A DNA stretch of 64,000 nt. It comes from Burkholderiales bacterium. Its GTDB lineage: Bacteria > Pseudomonadota > Gammaproteobacteria > Burkholderiales > Burkholderiaceae_C. Positions 47,219 through 55,644 of this stretch are shown piece by piece. The stretch's first letter is position 1, and every line of letters begins with the position of its first letter. A model generated the notes under the pieces. The model was not told the DNA's origin and made no database searches. It was given only the letters and a program-made list of their open reading frames with translations. A program made the translations under genes and the position numbers. The DNA is taken from the NCBI GenBank assembly GCA_016191525.1, contig JACPOK010000033.1, positions 496,001-560,000 on the forward strand. Reading direction: 5' to 3'.

Positions 47219-47220
47219 GC

Positions 47221-48324
47221 ATGGACGCCACTTCCACGCTCATTCCCGCACGCGCGGCGCCGCGGCGCACCACCGGCGCCGCTGCCTGGGCGCGCACCAA
47301 CCTGTTCGCCAGCATTCCCAACGCCATCGCCACCCTGCTGCTGGGCACGGTGCTGGCCTGGCTGGCTTTCCAGTTCATTCGCTGGGGCATCGCCAACGCC
47401 GTTTTCAGGCCGGATGCCGACATGTGCCAGGCCGCGCGCGGCATCGGCGCCTGCTGGGGCGTGATCGCCGAGAAGGGCCGCTTCATCCTGATGGGCCGCT
47501 ACCCCAGCGCCGAACACTGGCGCGCGGTGCTGGCCATGCTGGCGTTGCTGGCGCCGGTCGTCGCCAGCTGCAACCCGCGCTGCTGGAAGCCCTGGCTGGC
47601 GCTGGCCTGGGTGGCGGGCATTGCGCTGTTCTTCGTGCTGATGAGGGGCGGCGTGTTCGGCCTGGCCAGGGTTCCCACCGACCAGTGGGGCGGCCTGCCG
47701 CTGACGCTGATGCTCACCGTGCTGGCCATGGCCATGGCCTTTCCGATCGCCGTGGCCGTGGCGCTGGGCCGCCGCTCCACCATGCCGGCGATACGTTCGC
47801 TGTGCATCATCTACATCGAGCTGATCCGCGGCGTGCCGCTGATCTCGCTGCTGTTCATGGCGTCTTTCATGTTCCCGCTGTTCCTGCCGCCCGGCATGTC
47901 GCCCGACGTACTGGTGCGCGTGCTGGTGGGCATCACGCTGTTCGCGGCCGCCTACATGGCCGAGATCGTGCGCGGCGGGCTGCAGACGGTGGGCAAGGGC
48001 CAGACCGAGGCGGCCGACAGCATCGGCCTGGGCTACTGGCAGGCGCAGCGCCGCATCGTGCTGCCGCAGGCCCTGGCCGCCGTGGTGCCGGGCATCATGA
48101 ACAACTTCATCTCGCTGCTCAAGGACACCTCGCTCGTGACCATCGTCTCGCTGTACGAGCTGACCGGCGCGCTCTGGCTTGCGCTCGGCTCCGACCCCAA
48201 CTGGCGGCCCTTCAAGATCGAAGCCTACTTTTTCATCGCCGCGGTGTACTTCGCCCTGTGCTTTTCCATGTCGCGCTACAGCCTGCGCCTGGAAAAGCGC
48301 CTGGCCCGCAGCCGCAACCAGTAA
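47221..48324 (+). CDS. aapM: General L-amino-acid ABC importer, permease 2
   Basis: A 367-residue permease partner of AapQ. It has several N-terminal helices not found in small HisM-type permeases, then the conserved domain with IIYIELIRGVPLISLLF and the EAA loop AEIVRGGLQTVGKGQTEAADSIG. GGAG lies ahead of the ATG, which follows the aapQ stop by 2 bp. It forms the membrane channel with AapQ. Confidence 0.92.
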   Translation: MDATSTLIPARAAPRRTTGAAAWARTNLFASIPNAIATLLLGTVLAWLAFQFIRWGIANAVFRPDADMCQAARGIGACWGVIAEKGRFILMGRYPSAEHWRAVLAMLALLAPVVASCNPRCWKPWLALAWVAGIALFFVLMRGGVFGLARVPTDQWGGLPLTLMLTVLAMAMAFPIAVAVALGRRSTMPAIRSLCIIYIELIRGVPLISLLFMASFMFPLFLPPGMSPDVLVRVLVGITLFAAAYMAEIVRGGLQTVGKGQTEAADSIGLGYWQAQRRIVLPQALAAVVPGIMNNFISLLKDTSLVTIVSLYELTGALWLALGSDPNWRPFKIEAYFFIAAVYFALCFSMSRYSLRLEKRLARSRNQ

Positions 48325-48333
48325 AGACCGCAA

Positions 48334-49077
48334 ATGACCGAACCCATCATCCGTTTCGACAAGGTCAACAAGTGGTATTCCGACAGCTTCCATGTGCTGC
48401 GCGACATCGGCCTGTCCGTCGCGCCCGGCGAGCGCATCGTGATCTGCGGGCCCTCGGGCTCGGGCAAGTCCACGCTGATCCGCTGTATCAACGGGCTGGA
48501 GCCCTACCAGGAAGGCACGCTCACCGTCGCGGGCACCGTGCTCGGCGATGACGTGAAGGCGCTGGAAGCCGTGCGGCGCGAAGTCGGCATGGTGTTCCAG
48601 CAGTTCAACCTGTTCCCGCACCTCACCGTGCTGGAGAACCTGACCCTCGCGCCGACCTGGGTCAACCGCATGCCGAAGAAGGAAGCACAGGAGCGCGCGA
48701 TGGCCCAGCTGGAGCGCGTGCGCATCGCCGAACAGGCGCACAAGTACCCGCTGCAGCTTTCGGGCGGCCAGCAGCAGCGCGTTGCGATTGCGAGGTCGCT
48801 GTGCCTCACGCCGCGCATCATGCTGTTTGACGAGCCCACCTCGGCGCTGGACCCGGAGATGATCAAGGAAGTGCTGGACGTCATCATCGGCCTGGCCGAA
48901 GGCGGCATGACCATGCTGTGCGTCACGCACGAGATGGGCTTTGCCCGCGCCGCGGCCAACCGCATCGTCTTCATGGACGAAGGCCAGGTCATGGAAGAAA
49001 ACACGCCGGCCGGTTTCTTCGAGGCGCCGCAGACCGCGCGCGGCCGCGACTTCCTGTCAAAAATCCTGGGTCACTGA
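48334..49077 (+). CDS. aapP: General L-amino-acid ABC importer, ATPase
   Basis: A 247-residue ABC ATPase. Walker A is GPSGSGKST (about 33-41), the Q-loop is in VFQQFNLFPH, the signature is LSGGQQQR, Walker B is IMLFDEPTSALD, and the switch histidine is in CVTHEMGFA. Length and sequence match polar-amino-acid importers (GlnQ/AapP). It completes the aapJQMP operon. Its last 7 bp overlap the convergent YihY-family gene. Confidence 0.94.
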   Translation: MTEPIIRFDKVNKWYSDSFHVLRDIGLSVAPGERIVICGPSGSGKSTLIRCINGLEPYQEGTLTVAGTVLGDDVKALEAVRREVGMVFQQFNLFPHLTVLENLTLAPTWVNRMPKKEAQERAMAQLERVRIAEQAHKYPLQLSGGQQQRVAIARSLCLTPRIMLFDEPTSALDPEMIKEVLDVIIGLAEGGMTMLCVTHEMGFARAAANRIVFMDEGQVMEENTPAGFFEAPQTARGRDFLSKILGH

Positions 49078-49970
49078 GCCTCGAAGGGGTTGGGCGGCAC
49101 CGGCTGCTCCGGCAGGCCGATCCGCTCGAATTCCGAGATCACCTGCGCGCCCAGCAGCAGCAGCGTCGCTCCGATTTCCAGGCTGAACAACACCACGATG
49201 GCGGTGGTGAGAGACCCATAGACCACGCTCACCTGCGACAGGGTGCTGAAGTACCACACCAGCACGTGCCGCGTGACTTCCCACAGCAAGGCCGCCGTCG
49301 CCCCGCCCAGCAGCGCATGCCGCCACGACAGCCGGCCCACCGGCATGACCATGTAGACCGAGCTCAGCACGAAGATTTCCCCGCCCAGGCCCAGCAGGTA
49401 CAGCAGCAGGCCGGAGACGCCGCGCAGCGACCATTCGCGGCCGAAGAATTGCAGGCTCTCCTGCCCCATGGCCTGCAGCGCGCCGGCCGCGAGCGTGACG
49501 ACCAGCAGGCCGAAGCCCAGGCACAGGATGTAGATGTAGGGCAGCACCGCCGACACGATGTAGCGGCGCTTGCGGGTCGCGATGCGGTGCAGGAAGATCA
49601 CCTGCATGGCGTTCTCCAGCACGGTGAACGCCAGCGAGCTGAAGAACAGCATGGTCACCAGCAGCAGCCAGCCGATCACTTCGCGGTTGACGAGGAAGTT
49701 ATCGAGTTCGCCGATGATCGCCTTCGACTGGCCCGGCACGATCCATTCCAGGTAGCGGCCCAGCGTACTGAGCAGTTCCGCCTGGTCGACAACGTGCGAC
49801 AGGGCAATCACCGCCAGGATCAGCAGCGGCACCACCGACAGCAGCGCGTAATACGCCACCGCCCCGGCCAGCAGCAGGCCCTGGTTTTTCTTGAACGCCT
49901 TGAGCACGCACCAGGCGAATGCACCGGGGCTCTTGATGACGTGGGCGGCTTGGGGACTGAGGATGCGCAT
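49071..49970 (-). CDS. YihY/BrkB-family inner-membrane protein
   Basis: A 299-residue membrane protein with six hydrophobic segments. The family hallmarks are the early GAVAYYALLSVVPLLIL helix and the last-helix region VVYGSLTTAIVVLFSLEIGATLLLLGAQV. It has the length of the UPF0761 group. The start at 49970 gives the typical short N-terminus; an ATG further out would add 35 atypical residues. The function of the family is not settled; the name virulence factor BrkB is historical. Confidence 0.88.
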   Translation of the reverse strand: MRILSPQAAHVIKSPGAFAWCVLKAFKKNQGLLLAGAVAYYALLSVVPLLILAVIALSHVVDQAELLSTLGRYLEWIVPGQSKAIIGELDNFLVNREVIGWLLLVTMLFFSSLAFTVLENAMQVIFLHRIATRKRRYIVSAVLPYIYILCLGFGLLVVTLAAGALQAMGQESLQFFGREWSLRGVSGLLLYLLGLGGEIFVLSSVYMVMPVGRLSWRHALLGGATAALLWEVTRHVLVWYFSTLSQVSVVYGSLTTAIVVLFSLEIGATLLLLGAQVISEFERIGLPEQPVPPNPFEAQ

Positions 49971-50032
49971 CGGTGCCAGTATGCCGCCGCGCCCGCTCCG
50001 CCGGGGCCACTCGCCATTGCCGGGACAGGATT

Positions 50033-50941
50033 TCATTTCGCTTTGGGTGAAAGAGGCAAGCCGGCGGTTTTCCACGCATCGATGCCGCCGCGCATGAACC
50101 TCGCCTTCAGGCCCTGGGCCCGCAACCGCATCGCCGTGCTGCGTCCCACTTCATGGCCGTACACGCAATAGACGACGATCTCGCGGTCCTTCGGCAGCTG
50201 GCCTGCCCACGCATCGATGGCAGCAGGGTCATGCCAGGTGGAGCCCGGGATCACCTCGCCCGCCTTCTCGAAAACGCCGGCGCGCCGAACATCCAGCAAT
50301 TGCGCATCGCCTACTTCGCCCTGGTCGACGCCCAGCGGCTCGCTGGCGCTGTGCACGGCGTGCTGGTAGCGCTCATAGACGGCTTCCCAGTTCAGGTTTT
50401 GCATGAACGCGTCCACATAGGCGCCCGCCTGGGCGCCGAAGTCGATGTGATAGGCATGCTCGTACATGTCCAGCGCGAGGATGGGGATGCCGCCGGCCAG
50501 CGCGTGCGTGTGATCGGCCGCCCATTGGTTGACCAGCGTCCCGTCCCGCGGCTGGAAACACAGCAGCACCCAGCCGGAGCCGCCGCCCAGTGCCTTGCCC
50601 ATTGCCGTGAACTCTTCGCGCCAGCGCTCTTCGCTGCCGAAGCTCGCGGCGAGCGCCAGTGACATCGCCGGTGTCATGGGCGGGCCGCCGCCGCGCAGGC
50701 TGTCGAAATACAGCTCGTGAAGCACCATGGAGTTGGTGGCGATCAGCTCCTCGCGCTTCAGGCCGTTGAGCTGGAACCCCGGCGCGGCGGCGAAGGGCAG
50801 CGCCGACAGCTGCGAGCGGATGGCGTTGAGCCGCTTCACCGCGCCGCCGTAGTTGTTCTGGTGGTGGCTGCGCAGCAGCTTTTCGGACAGGCCGTTGAGC
50901 GTGGCCGGGTCTACGGCAAGCGCTTGTATTTGTTGTTCCAT
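50033..50941 (-). CDS. Fe/Mn superoxide-dismutase-like domain fused to a rhodanese domain (ChrC-ChrE-like)
   Basis: A 302-residue fusion. Residues about 10-200 form an Fe/Mn-SOD fold with the four metal ligands in place (H26, H75, D158, H162). The second-shell residues of E. coli SodB (H30, Y34, Q69) appear as N30, A34 and S71, so activity may differ. Residues about 212-300 form a rhodanese domain with active-site C259 in YCVYGHEVGRS. In Cupriavidus chromate operons ChrC (SOD) and ChrE (rhodanese) are separate; here they are one chain directly after chrA (15 bp). It probably handles oxidative or sulfur damage from chromate. Confidence 0.87.
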   Translation of the reverse strand: MEQQIQALAVDPATLNGLSEKLLRSHHQNNYGGAVKRLNAIRSQLSALPFAAAPGFQLNGLKREELIATNSMVLHELYFDSLRGGGPPMTPAMSLALAASFGSEERWREEFTAMGKALGGGSGWVLLCFQPRDGTLVNQWAADHTHALAGGIPILALDMYEHAYHIDFGAQAGAYVDAFMQNLNWEAVYERYQHAVHSASEPLGVDQGEVGDAQLLDVRRAGVFEKAGEVIPGSTWHDPAAIDAWAGQLPKDREIVVYCVYGHEVGRSTAMRLRAQGLKARFMRGGIDAWKTAGLPLSPKAK

Positions 50942-50956
50942 TGTGGGTTTTCCGTT

Positions 50957-52132
50957 CTAGTGAGTCATCAGGGGGTAAACAAGGAATCCCGCGATCGCTG
51001 CGATGACAACGATCACGGGCTCGGGAAGCTTCTTGAATTTCCACAAGGCAGCTGCGGTGCCGACGGCCAGGATCGCCGTGACCCAGTCGATCACCGAGCG
51101 CTGGCCGAGCACGATCACCGCGCCGGTGATGGCACCGATCGCGGCGGCCGTTACGCCGTCCACGAACGCGATCAGGCCAGGGTGGCGGCCGTGCTTCTTG
51201 AAGTAAGGCGCCGGAATCACCGTGAGCAGGTAGCAAGGCAGGAAGGTCGCCAGCGCGGCGACCACCGCGCCCCAGAAGCCGGCGACCAGGTAGCCGATGA
51301 AGGCCGTGGTGATGACCACGGGGCCGGGCGTGATCATCGCCACGGCCACGGCGTCGAGAAACTGGCGGTCGGTCAGCCACTTGTGCTCGGTGACCACGCC
51401 GCCGTAGAGGAAGGGAACGATGGCCAGCCCGCTGCCGAAAACGAAGGTGCCGGCATAGGCGAAGAAGGCGCCGATCTCGGCCAGCTGGTTCCAGCTGGTT
51501 GTGGTGATCGCAGCCGATGCCGCCAGCGGCACTGCGAAAGTGACGGAATGCAGCCGCCCGCTCCAGCGCTTGGGTGGTGCGCGCACCAGCCACACCAGCA
51601 CGCCCGCGCCCAGAAAGATCCAGATGATTTCGGACTGGGTGATCACCGTGACGGCGGCGCTGGCCAGGTAGATCGCCCACAGCAGCTTGTCCTTGCCGAT
51701 GCTCTTGGTGGTGAGCTTGTAGGCGCCCATGGCGATGATGCCGATGACCGATGCGCCCACGCCGTAGAACACGGCCTGCATCCAGCCTATGCCGCCGTAC
51801 GCCACATACGCCGCACCCAGCGCGACCACGATGACGAACGACGGCAACACGAACGCCGCGCCCACCAGGGTGGCACCCAGCAGGCTGTAATGCACGTAGC
51901 CCAGGTAGATGGCGAGCTGCGCCGCCAGCGGCCCCGGCATCAGCTGCGCCAGCGCCAGGCCTTCCTTGTATTCGGCCTCGGAAATCCAGCGGCGCTGCTC
52001 CACCAGGTCACGGTACATGTAGCCGACGAGCGCCACGGGCCCGCCGAATCCCAGCGTGCCGAGGCGCAGCATGTACAGGGTCATCTGCCACAGCGTGTAG
52101 CCGCGTTGAGTTTGGTCGCTGGCCGTTGTCAT
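50957..52132 (-). CDS. chrA: Chromate efflux transporter ChrA (long-chain, two-domain)
   Basis: A 391-residue membrane protein of the long CHR family with two homologous halves. The first half has GFGGPVALVGYMYRDLVEQ and AQLMPGPLAAQLAIYLGY. The second has FGSGLAIVPFLYGGVV and AMITPGPVVITTAFIGY. It exports chromate by proton-motive force in characterised relatives. The start at 52132 overlaps the stop of the secreted-protein gene as ATGA. No ChrB regulator is in the window. Confidence 0.93.
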   Translation of the reverse strand: MTTASDQTQRGYTLWQMTLYMLRLGTLGFGGPVALVGYMYRDLVEQRRWISEAEYKEGLALAQLMPGPLAAQLAIYLGYVHYSLLGATLVGAAFVLPSFVIVVALGAAYVAYGGIGWMQAVFYGVGASVIGIIAMGAYKLTTKSIGKDKLLWAIYLASAAVTVITQSEIIWIFLGAGVLVWLVRAPPKRWSGRLHSVTFAVPLAASAAITTTSWNQLAEIGAFFAYAGTFVFGSGLAIVPFLYGGVVTEHKWLTDRQFLDAVAVAMITPGPVVITTAFIGYLVAGFWGAVVAALATFLPCYLLTVIPAPYFKKHGRHPGLIAFVDGVTAAAIGAITGAVIVLGQRSVIDWVTAILAVGTAAALWKFKKLPEPVIVVIAAIAGFLVYPLMTH

Positions 52133-52770
52133 TTGCCCTCGCTCTTTGTGCCAAAGGAAAAATCGTCGAAGCTGGTCACGCTGTCGGCCTTGGTCCACAG
52201 GCCCACGGCGCCGGGTTCCCTGATGTGGGTATCGTCGGCTTCAATACAGGTCTTGCCGTTGAAGATCACCCGGATGCTGCTGCCATTGAACTCGACCCGC
52301 AGCGTATGCCACACGTTGCGCGGCACCGGCGCATTCACATACTTGATCGTCGTGCGCGAGCCGCCGGTGGTGTAGTAGAGCGAGACGTTGTCTTCATTGG
52401 CGTTGGCTCTCGCAACGTAATAGGTATTGGTGCCTTGCCAACGCCAGACCACGCCGCCGGCCTGATCCTCCTTGCCGGAAATCGACTTGAAGCGCGTTTC
52501 CACATAGCCGTCCGCCAGCACCACGCCTTGCTTCACCGCCCAGGGAAAGGTGCCGGACCCCGACTGGTTGAGCACATGCGGCGCACTGGGTGCGGTAGGG
52601 TCGGCGATGACCTGCCATTTCGGCGTGCCGCGCCCCGTGACGCCGGAGATCCAGCCGGCCGGCAGCGATCCGGCGGCAGCGCGGTCAAAGTTTTCGGTCT
52701 CGGCGATGGCTGCCACCGGCAGGGCGGCGGCCACGGCCATTGCCATATTGGCGGCGAGCGGGATTTTCAT
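52129..52770 (-). CDS. Secreted concanavalin-like (DUF1080/LamG-type) protein of the chromate operon
   Basis: A 213-residue exported protein with a signal peptide (cleavage after VAAIAE, about residue 23) and a beta-sandwich pattern of the DUF1080/GH16-like kind: ENFDRAAAGSLPAGW, VLADGYVETRFKS, GGVVWRWQGTNTYYVAR, RNVWHTLRVEFNGSSIRVIFNGK, and VGLWTKADSVTSFDDFSF. No catalytic residues are obvious. It overlaps both the MFS gene and chrA by four bases, so it is tightly coupled to chromate efflux. Its role there is unknown. Confidence 0.85.
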   Translation of the reverse strand: MKIPLAANMAMAVAAALPVAAIAETENFDRAAAGSLPAGWISGVTGRGTPKWQVIADPTAPSAPHVLNQSGSGTFPWAVKQGVVLADGYVETRFKSISGKEDQAGGVVWRWQGTNTYYVARANANEDNVSLYYTTGGSRTTIKYVNAPVPRNVWHTLRVEFNGSSIRVIFNGKTCIEADDTHIREPGAVGLWTKADSVTSFDDFSFGTKSEGK

Positions 52771-54002
52771 GTGGCACTCCTGGGGTTAAGGGGTTCTTCT
52801 TCGGGTGGGCGAATCTTGTGGAACATGGCCAGCAGCAGCAGGTCGTAAACGATCTTGATGACGCCGCCCGCGACAAACGCCCAGCCGAAGGTGGACATGC
52901 CCAGCAGGTAGCCGGCCAGCACGGGGCTCGCTGCCGAGGCCAGGCTGCGCGGTACCGAAGTGACGCTGGCCGCGGCGGCACGCTCGGCCGGCGGAACGAT
53001 GGCCATCACGTACGAGCTTCGGGTCGGCACGTCCATCTGCGAAAGCGCGCTGCGGATGAACAGCAGCACAAGCACGTGCGGCAGGCCGGGCATGAACGGG
53101 ATCAGGACCAGGCACACGCTGGACGGCAGGTGCGTGAACACCATGGTCTTGAGCAAGCCGATGCGGCTGGCGATGCGCGCCGCCACCAGGTACGAGAAAG
53201 CAGTGAGCACGCCGCTCCAGAAAAAAATCGCGCCGGCCATCTCGACCGACAGGCCGAAGCGCTGGTACAGCCAGAGCGCGACCAGCGACTGCACGACGAA
53301 CCCGCCACCGAACGCGTCCAGGCTGAACAAGGCGGCGAGTGCATAGACCCTGCCGCGCGATTCCTGCAATGCGGCTTTCGGCGGTGGCGCATCCGAGACG
53401 GCGGCTTTGGGCAGGCCGGTATAGACGGCGCCCGCCGCAACGGCCAGCAGCGCGTACAACACGAACATCCCTTGCACGGCGGTGCGGTTCGCCACACCCA
53501 CCGCCGGCGCCGCCAGGGAGGGCAATGCGGCCGCCAGCGCGCCCAGGGCGGCACACAGCGTTCCCACCAGGCTGTAGCGCGCCATCTCGGCGGTACGGCG
53601 TTTGGCGGGAACTTCCTGCGACAGCAAGGCTTGCTCCAGCGGCAGGAAAACGCTGACGTCACCGCCGGACGGATTGAGTGTTCCCACCAGCGCGATCAGC
53701 ATCAGCGGCCAGAAGTCGGTGACGCAGGCGAAGCCCAGGCCGGTGGAGGCCATCAGGGCCGTGGCGGCCAGGAGCCAGGTCCGGTAGTGGAAGCGCCACG
53801 CCTGCAGGCCGACCAGCAACGCGAGCAGGCCGGATCCGAGCAAGGTGGTGGTGGCGATCACGCCAACCTGCAGCGGCGTGAAGCCGAGTTCGAGCAGGTA
53901 GACGGGAAGCAGCAGGCTGACAAAACCATCGGCAAAGCCGCGCAGCCCCTTGGCGAAAAGGATGCGCCTGATGCTTGATGGGAATCCGGTTCTGTCCGAC
54001 AA
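52767..54002 (-). CDS. MFS transporter of the chromate operon
   Basis: A 411-residue major facilitator with twelve predicted helices and a longer middle loop (about 190-205). It begins at a TTG at 54002, chosen because AGGAG lies 5 bp upstream and the protein opens with the natural helix RRILFAKGLRGFADGF. No other start with a ribosome site is nearby. Its stop overlaps the next start as ATGA, making it the first gene of the MFS-secreted protein-ChrA-SOD/rhodanese operon. The substrate is unknown; sulfur or chromate-related transport is speculative. Confidence 0.85.
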   Translation of the reverse strand: MSDRTGFPSSIRRILFAKGLRGFADGFVSLLLPVYLLELGFTPLQVGVIATTTLLGSGLLALLVGLQAWRFHYRTWLLAATALMASTGLGFACVTDFWPLMLIALVGTLNPSGGDVSVFLPLEQALLSQEVPAKRRTAEMARYSLVGTLCAALGALAAALPSLAAPAVGVANRTAVQGMFVLYALLAVAAGAVYTGLPKAAVSDAPPPKAALQESRGRVYALAALFSLDAFGGGFVVQSLVALWLYQRFGLSVEMAGAIFFWSGVLTAFSYLVAARIASRIGLLKTMVFTHLPSSVCLVLIPFMPGLPHVLVLLFIRSALSQMDVPTRSSYVMAIVPPAERAAAASVTSVPRSLASAASPVLAGYLLGMSTFGWAFVAGGVIKIVYDLLLLAMFHKIRPPEEEPLNPRSAT

Positions 54003-54110
54003 GTCAGCTCCTGAGGGCCATGGCCCATGATCAGGAGCAGCACTTGGACGCGTGGCGTCTTGAGGCGGGGAGTCTGCTCTTTTCCCCCAGTCGCAAATTG
54101 TAGTGGATGT

Positions 54111-54139
54111 TTGGCGCGGCACTCGAAGGCGGCTATATT
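54111..54139 (+). promoter_or_regulatory. Predicted promoter of the MATE gene
   Basis: -35 TTGGCG (54111-54116) and -10 TATATT (54134-54139) are separated by 17 bp. It lies about 100 bp before the MATE start. The 235-bp divergent region also has to hold the chromate operon promoter, which I cannot place with confidence. Confidence 0.45.
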
Positions 54140-54237
54140 GGGATCGTTTCCCGCCGGGTTCAGCACAGACACCCGGCCCCCAAAGACAGCACGTCTCAAG
54201 CTCTGTTCCACCCCCCGTTGAGGGGAAAGGGGCACGC

Positions 54238-55629
54238 ATGAACGACGCCGGCGCATCCAGGCCACAGGCTCTTGCCGCACGCACGCGGCTGCTGTTGCAA
54301 GACCCGATTCTTCCGACCTTGCTGCGGCTGTCGGCCCCCAATGTCCTCAACCTGCTGGCCATCGCCGGCCTGATCACCTTCGACGGGCTGTTCCTGGCCC
54401 GGCTGGGGCCGGACGTGCTTGCGGGCGTGTCGCTGGTCTTCCCGTTTGTGATGTTCGTGCAGCATGTCGCGGCCAGCGGCATGGGCGGCGCCGTTTCTTC
54501 TGCCGTGGCGCGCGCGCTTGGCGCAGGCAACAGGCAGCGCGCCGACGACCTGGCCGCGCATGCCTTCGTGCTGGCGCTGGTGATGGGTGCAGTGTTCACC
54601 GCGGTGATGCTGGCGCTGGGCCCCCTCTTCTACCGGGCAATGGGCGGGCGCGAAGCGGTGCTGGCGGCGGCGCTGTCGTATTCCGGCGTGGTGTTCGGCG
54701 GCGCCGTGTGCGTGTGCATGCTGAACCTGCTGGCCAACGTGGTGCGCGGAACCGGCAGCATGGGTTTTCCGGCCGGCGTGCTGATTGGCGCCGTCGCCCT
54801 GCACATGCTGGTCTCGCCGGCGCTGATTTTCGGTGTGGGCCCGTTGCCTGCGCTGGGGCCCGCCGGCGCGGGCTGGGGGTTGATCGTCTCGTTCGGCAGC
54901 GGCAGCGCCGTGCTGTTCCTGCACCTGCGCAAGCCCGCCTCGCTGGTCCGGCTGCGCCTGCGGGGAACGAACTTCCGGCTGGAGCCGTTCCGCGAGTTCT
55001 TCAGGGTGGGCGTGCCGGGCCTGTTGAACGTGGCGATCAACAACCTGGCGGTCATCGTGCTGACGGGCATCGCCGGCCACCTGGGGCAGGAAGCCGCCAT
55101 CGGCTACGCGATGGGAGCGCGGCTGGAGTACATCATGATCCCGCTGGCCTTTGGCTTCGGCACGGCGCTGGTGGCCATGGTGGGCACGAACTGGGGGGCG
55201 GGGCAACTGCAGCGCGCGCGAGCCATCGCATGGACGGGCGCGGCCACCGTCGCGCTGGCCTGCGGCCTCATGGGCGCGCTGGCGGCGGTGTTTCCCGGCG
55301 CGTGGCTGGGCCTCTTCAGCGCGGACCCGCAGGTGCTTCGCGCCGGGGCCGTGTACCTGGGAACGGTGGCGCCGGTGTACGCGCTCTACGGCATCGGGAT
55401 GGCGCTGTACTTCGCCATGCAGGGCACAGGCAATGTGCGGCCCGCCGTGGCCGCGAACGCAGCCAGGGTGCTGGTGAGTGCTGCTGGCGGCGCAGTGGCG
55501 GTGTGGCTTGGTGCGGGACTCGCCGGCCTGTCAGTCGTTGTCGCCTGCGGCTTCGCGGCCTATGGGTTGCTGACCGCGTGGTGGTTTGCGCGAGCCGCGT
55601 CCGCGCGGAAAGTCCCGGAGCGTGCATAA
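54238..55629 (+). CDS. MATE-family efflux transporter
   Basis: A 463-residue membrane protein with twelve predicted helices in two six-helix bundles. It opens with LPTLLRLSAPNVLNLLAIAGLITFDGLFLARLG and has the VRGTGSMGFPAG and MGARLEYIMIPLAFGFGTALVAMVG segments typical of MATE exporters. It probably exports drugs or metabolites with Na+ or H+. GGGGAAAGGGG precedes the start. It is alone, and an IS5-family element has inserted just downstream of its stop. Confidence 0.9.
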   Translation: MNDAGASRPQALAARTRLLLQDPILPTLLRLSAPNVLNLLAIAGLITFDGLFLARLGPDVLAGVSLVFPFVMFVQHVAASGMGGAVSSAVARALGAGNRQRADDLAAHAFVLALVMGAVFTAVMLALGPLFYRAMGGREAVLAAALSYSGVVFGGAVCVCMLNLLANVVRGTGSMGFPAGVLIGAVALHMLVSPALIFGVGPLPALGPAGAGWGLIVSFGSGSAVLFLHLRKPASLVRLRLRGTNFRLEPFREFFRVGVPGLLNVAINNLAVIVLTGIAGHLGQEAAIGYAMGARLEYIMIPLAFGFGTALVAMVGTNWGAGQLQRARAIAWTGAATVALACGLMGALAAVFPGAWLGLFSADPQVLRAGAVYLGTVAPVYALYGIGMALYFAMQGTGNVRPAVAANAARVLVSAAGGAVAVWLGAGLAGLSVVVACGFAAYGLLTAWWFARAASARKVPERA

Positions 55630-55638
55630 GGCGAAGCC

Positions 55639-55644
55639 CCAGAG
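55639..55644. repeat. Target-site duplication, left (CCAGAG)
   Basis: A six-base direct repeat of CCAGAG immediately outside the left inverted repeat of the IS5-family element, repeated at 56884-56889. Two more C residues precede both copies, so the duplication could be read as up to 8 bp. Confidence 0.6.
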
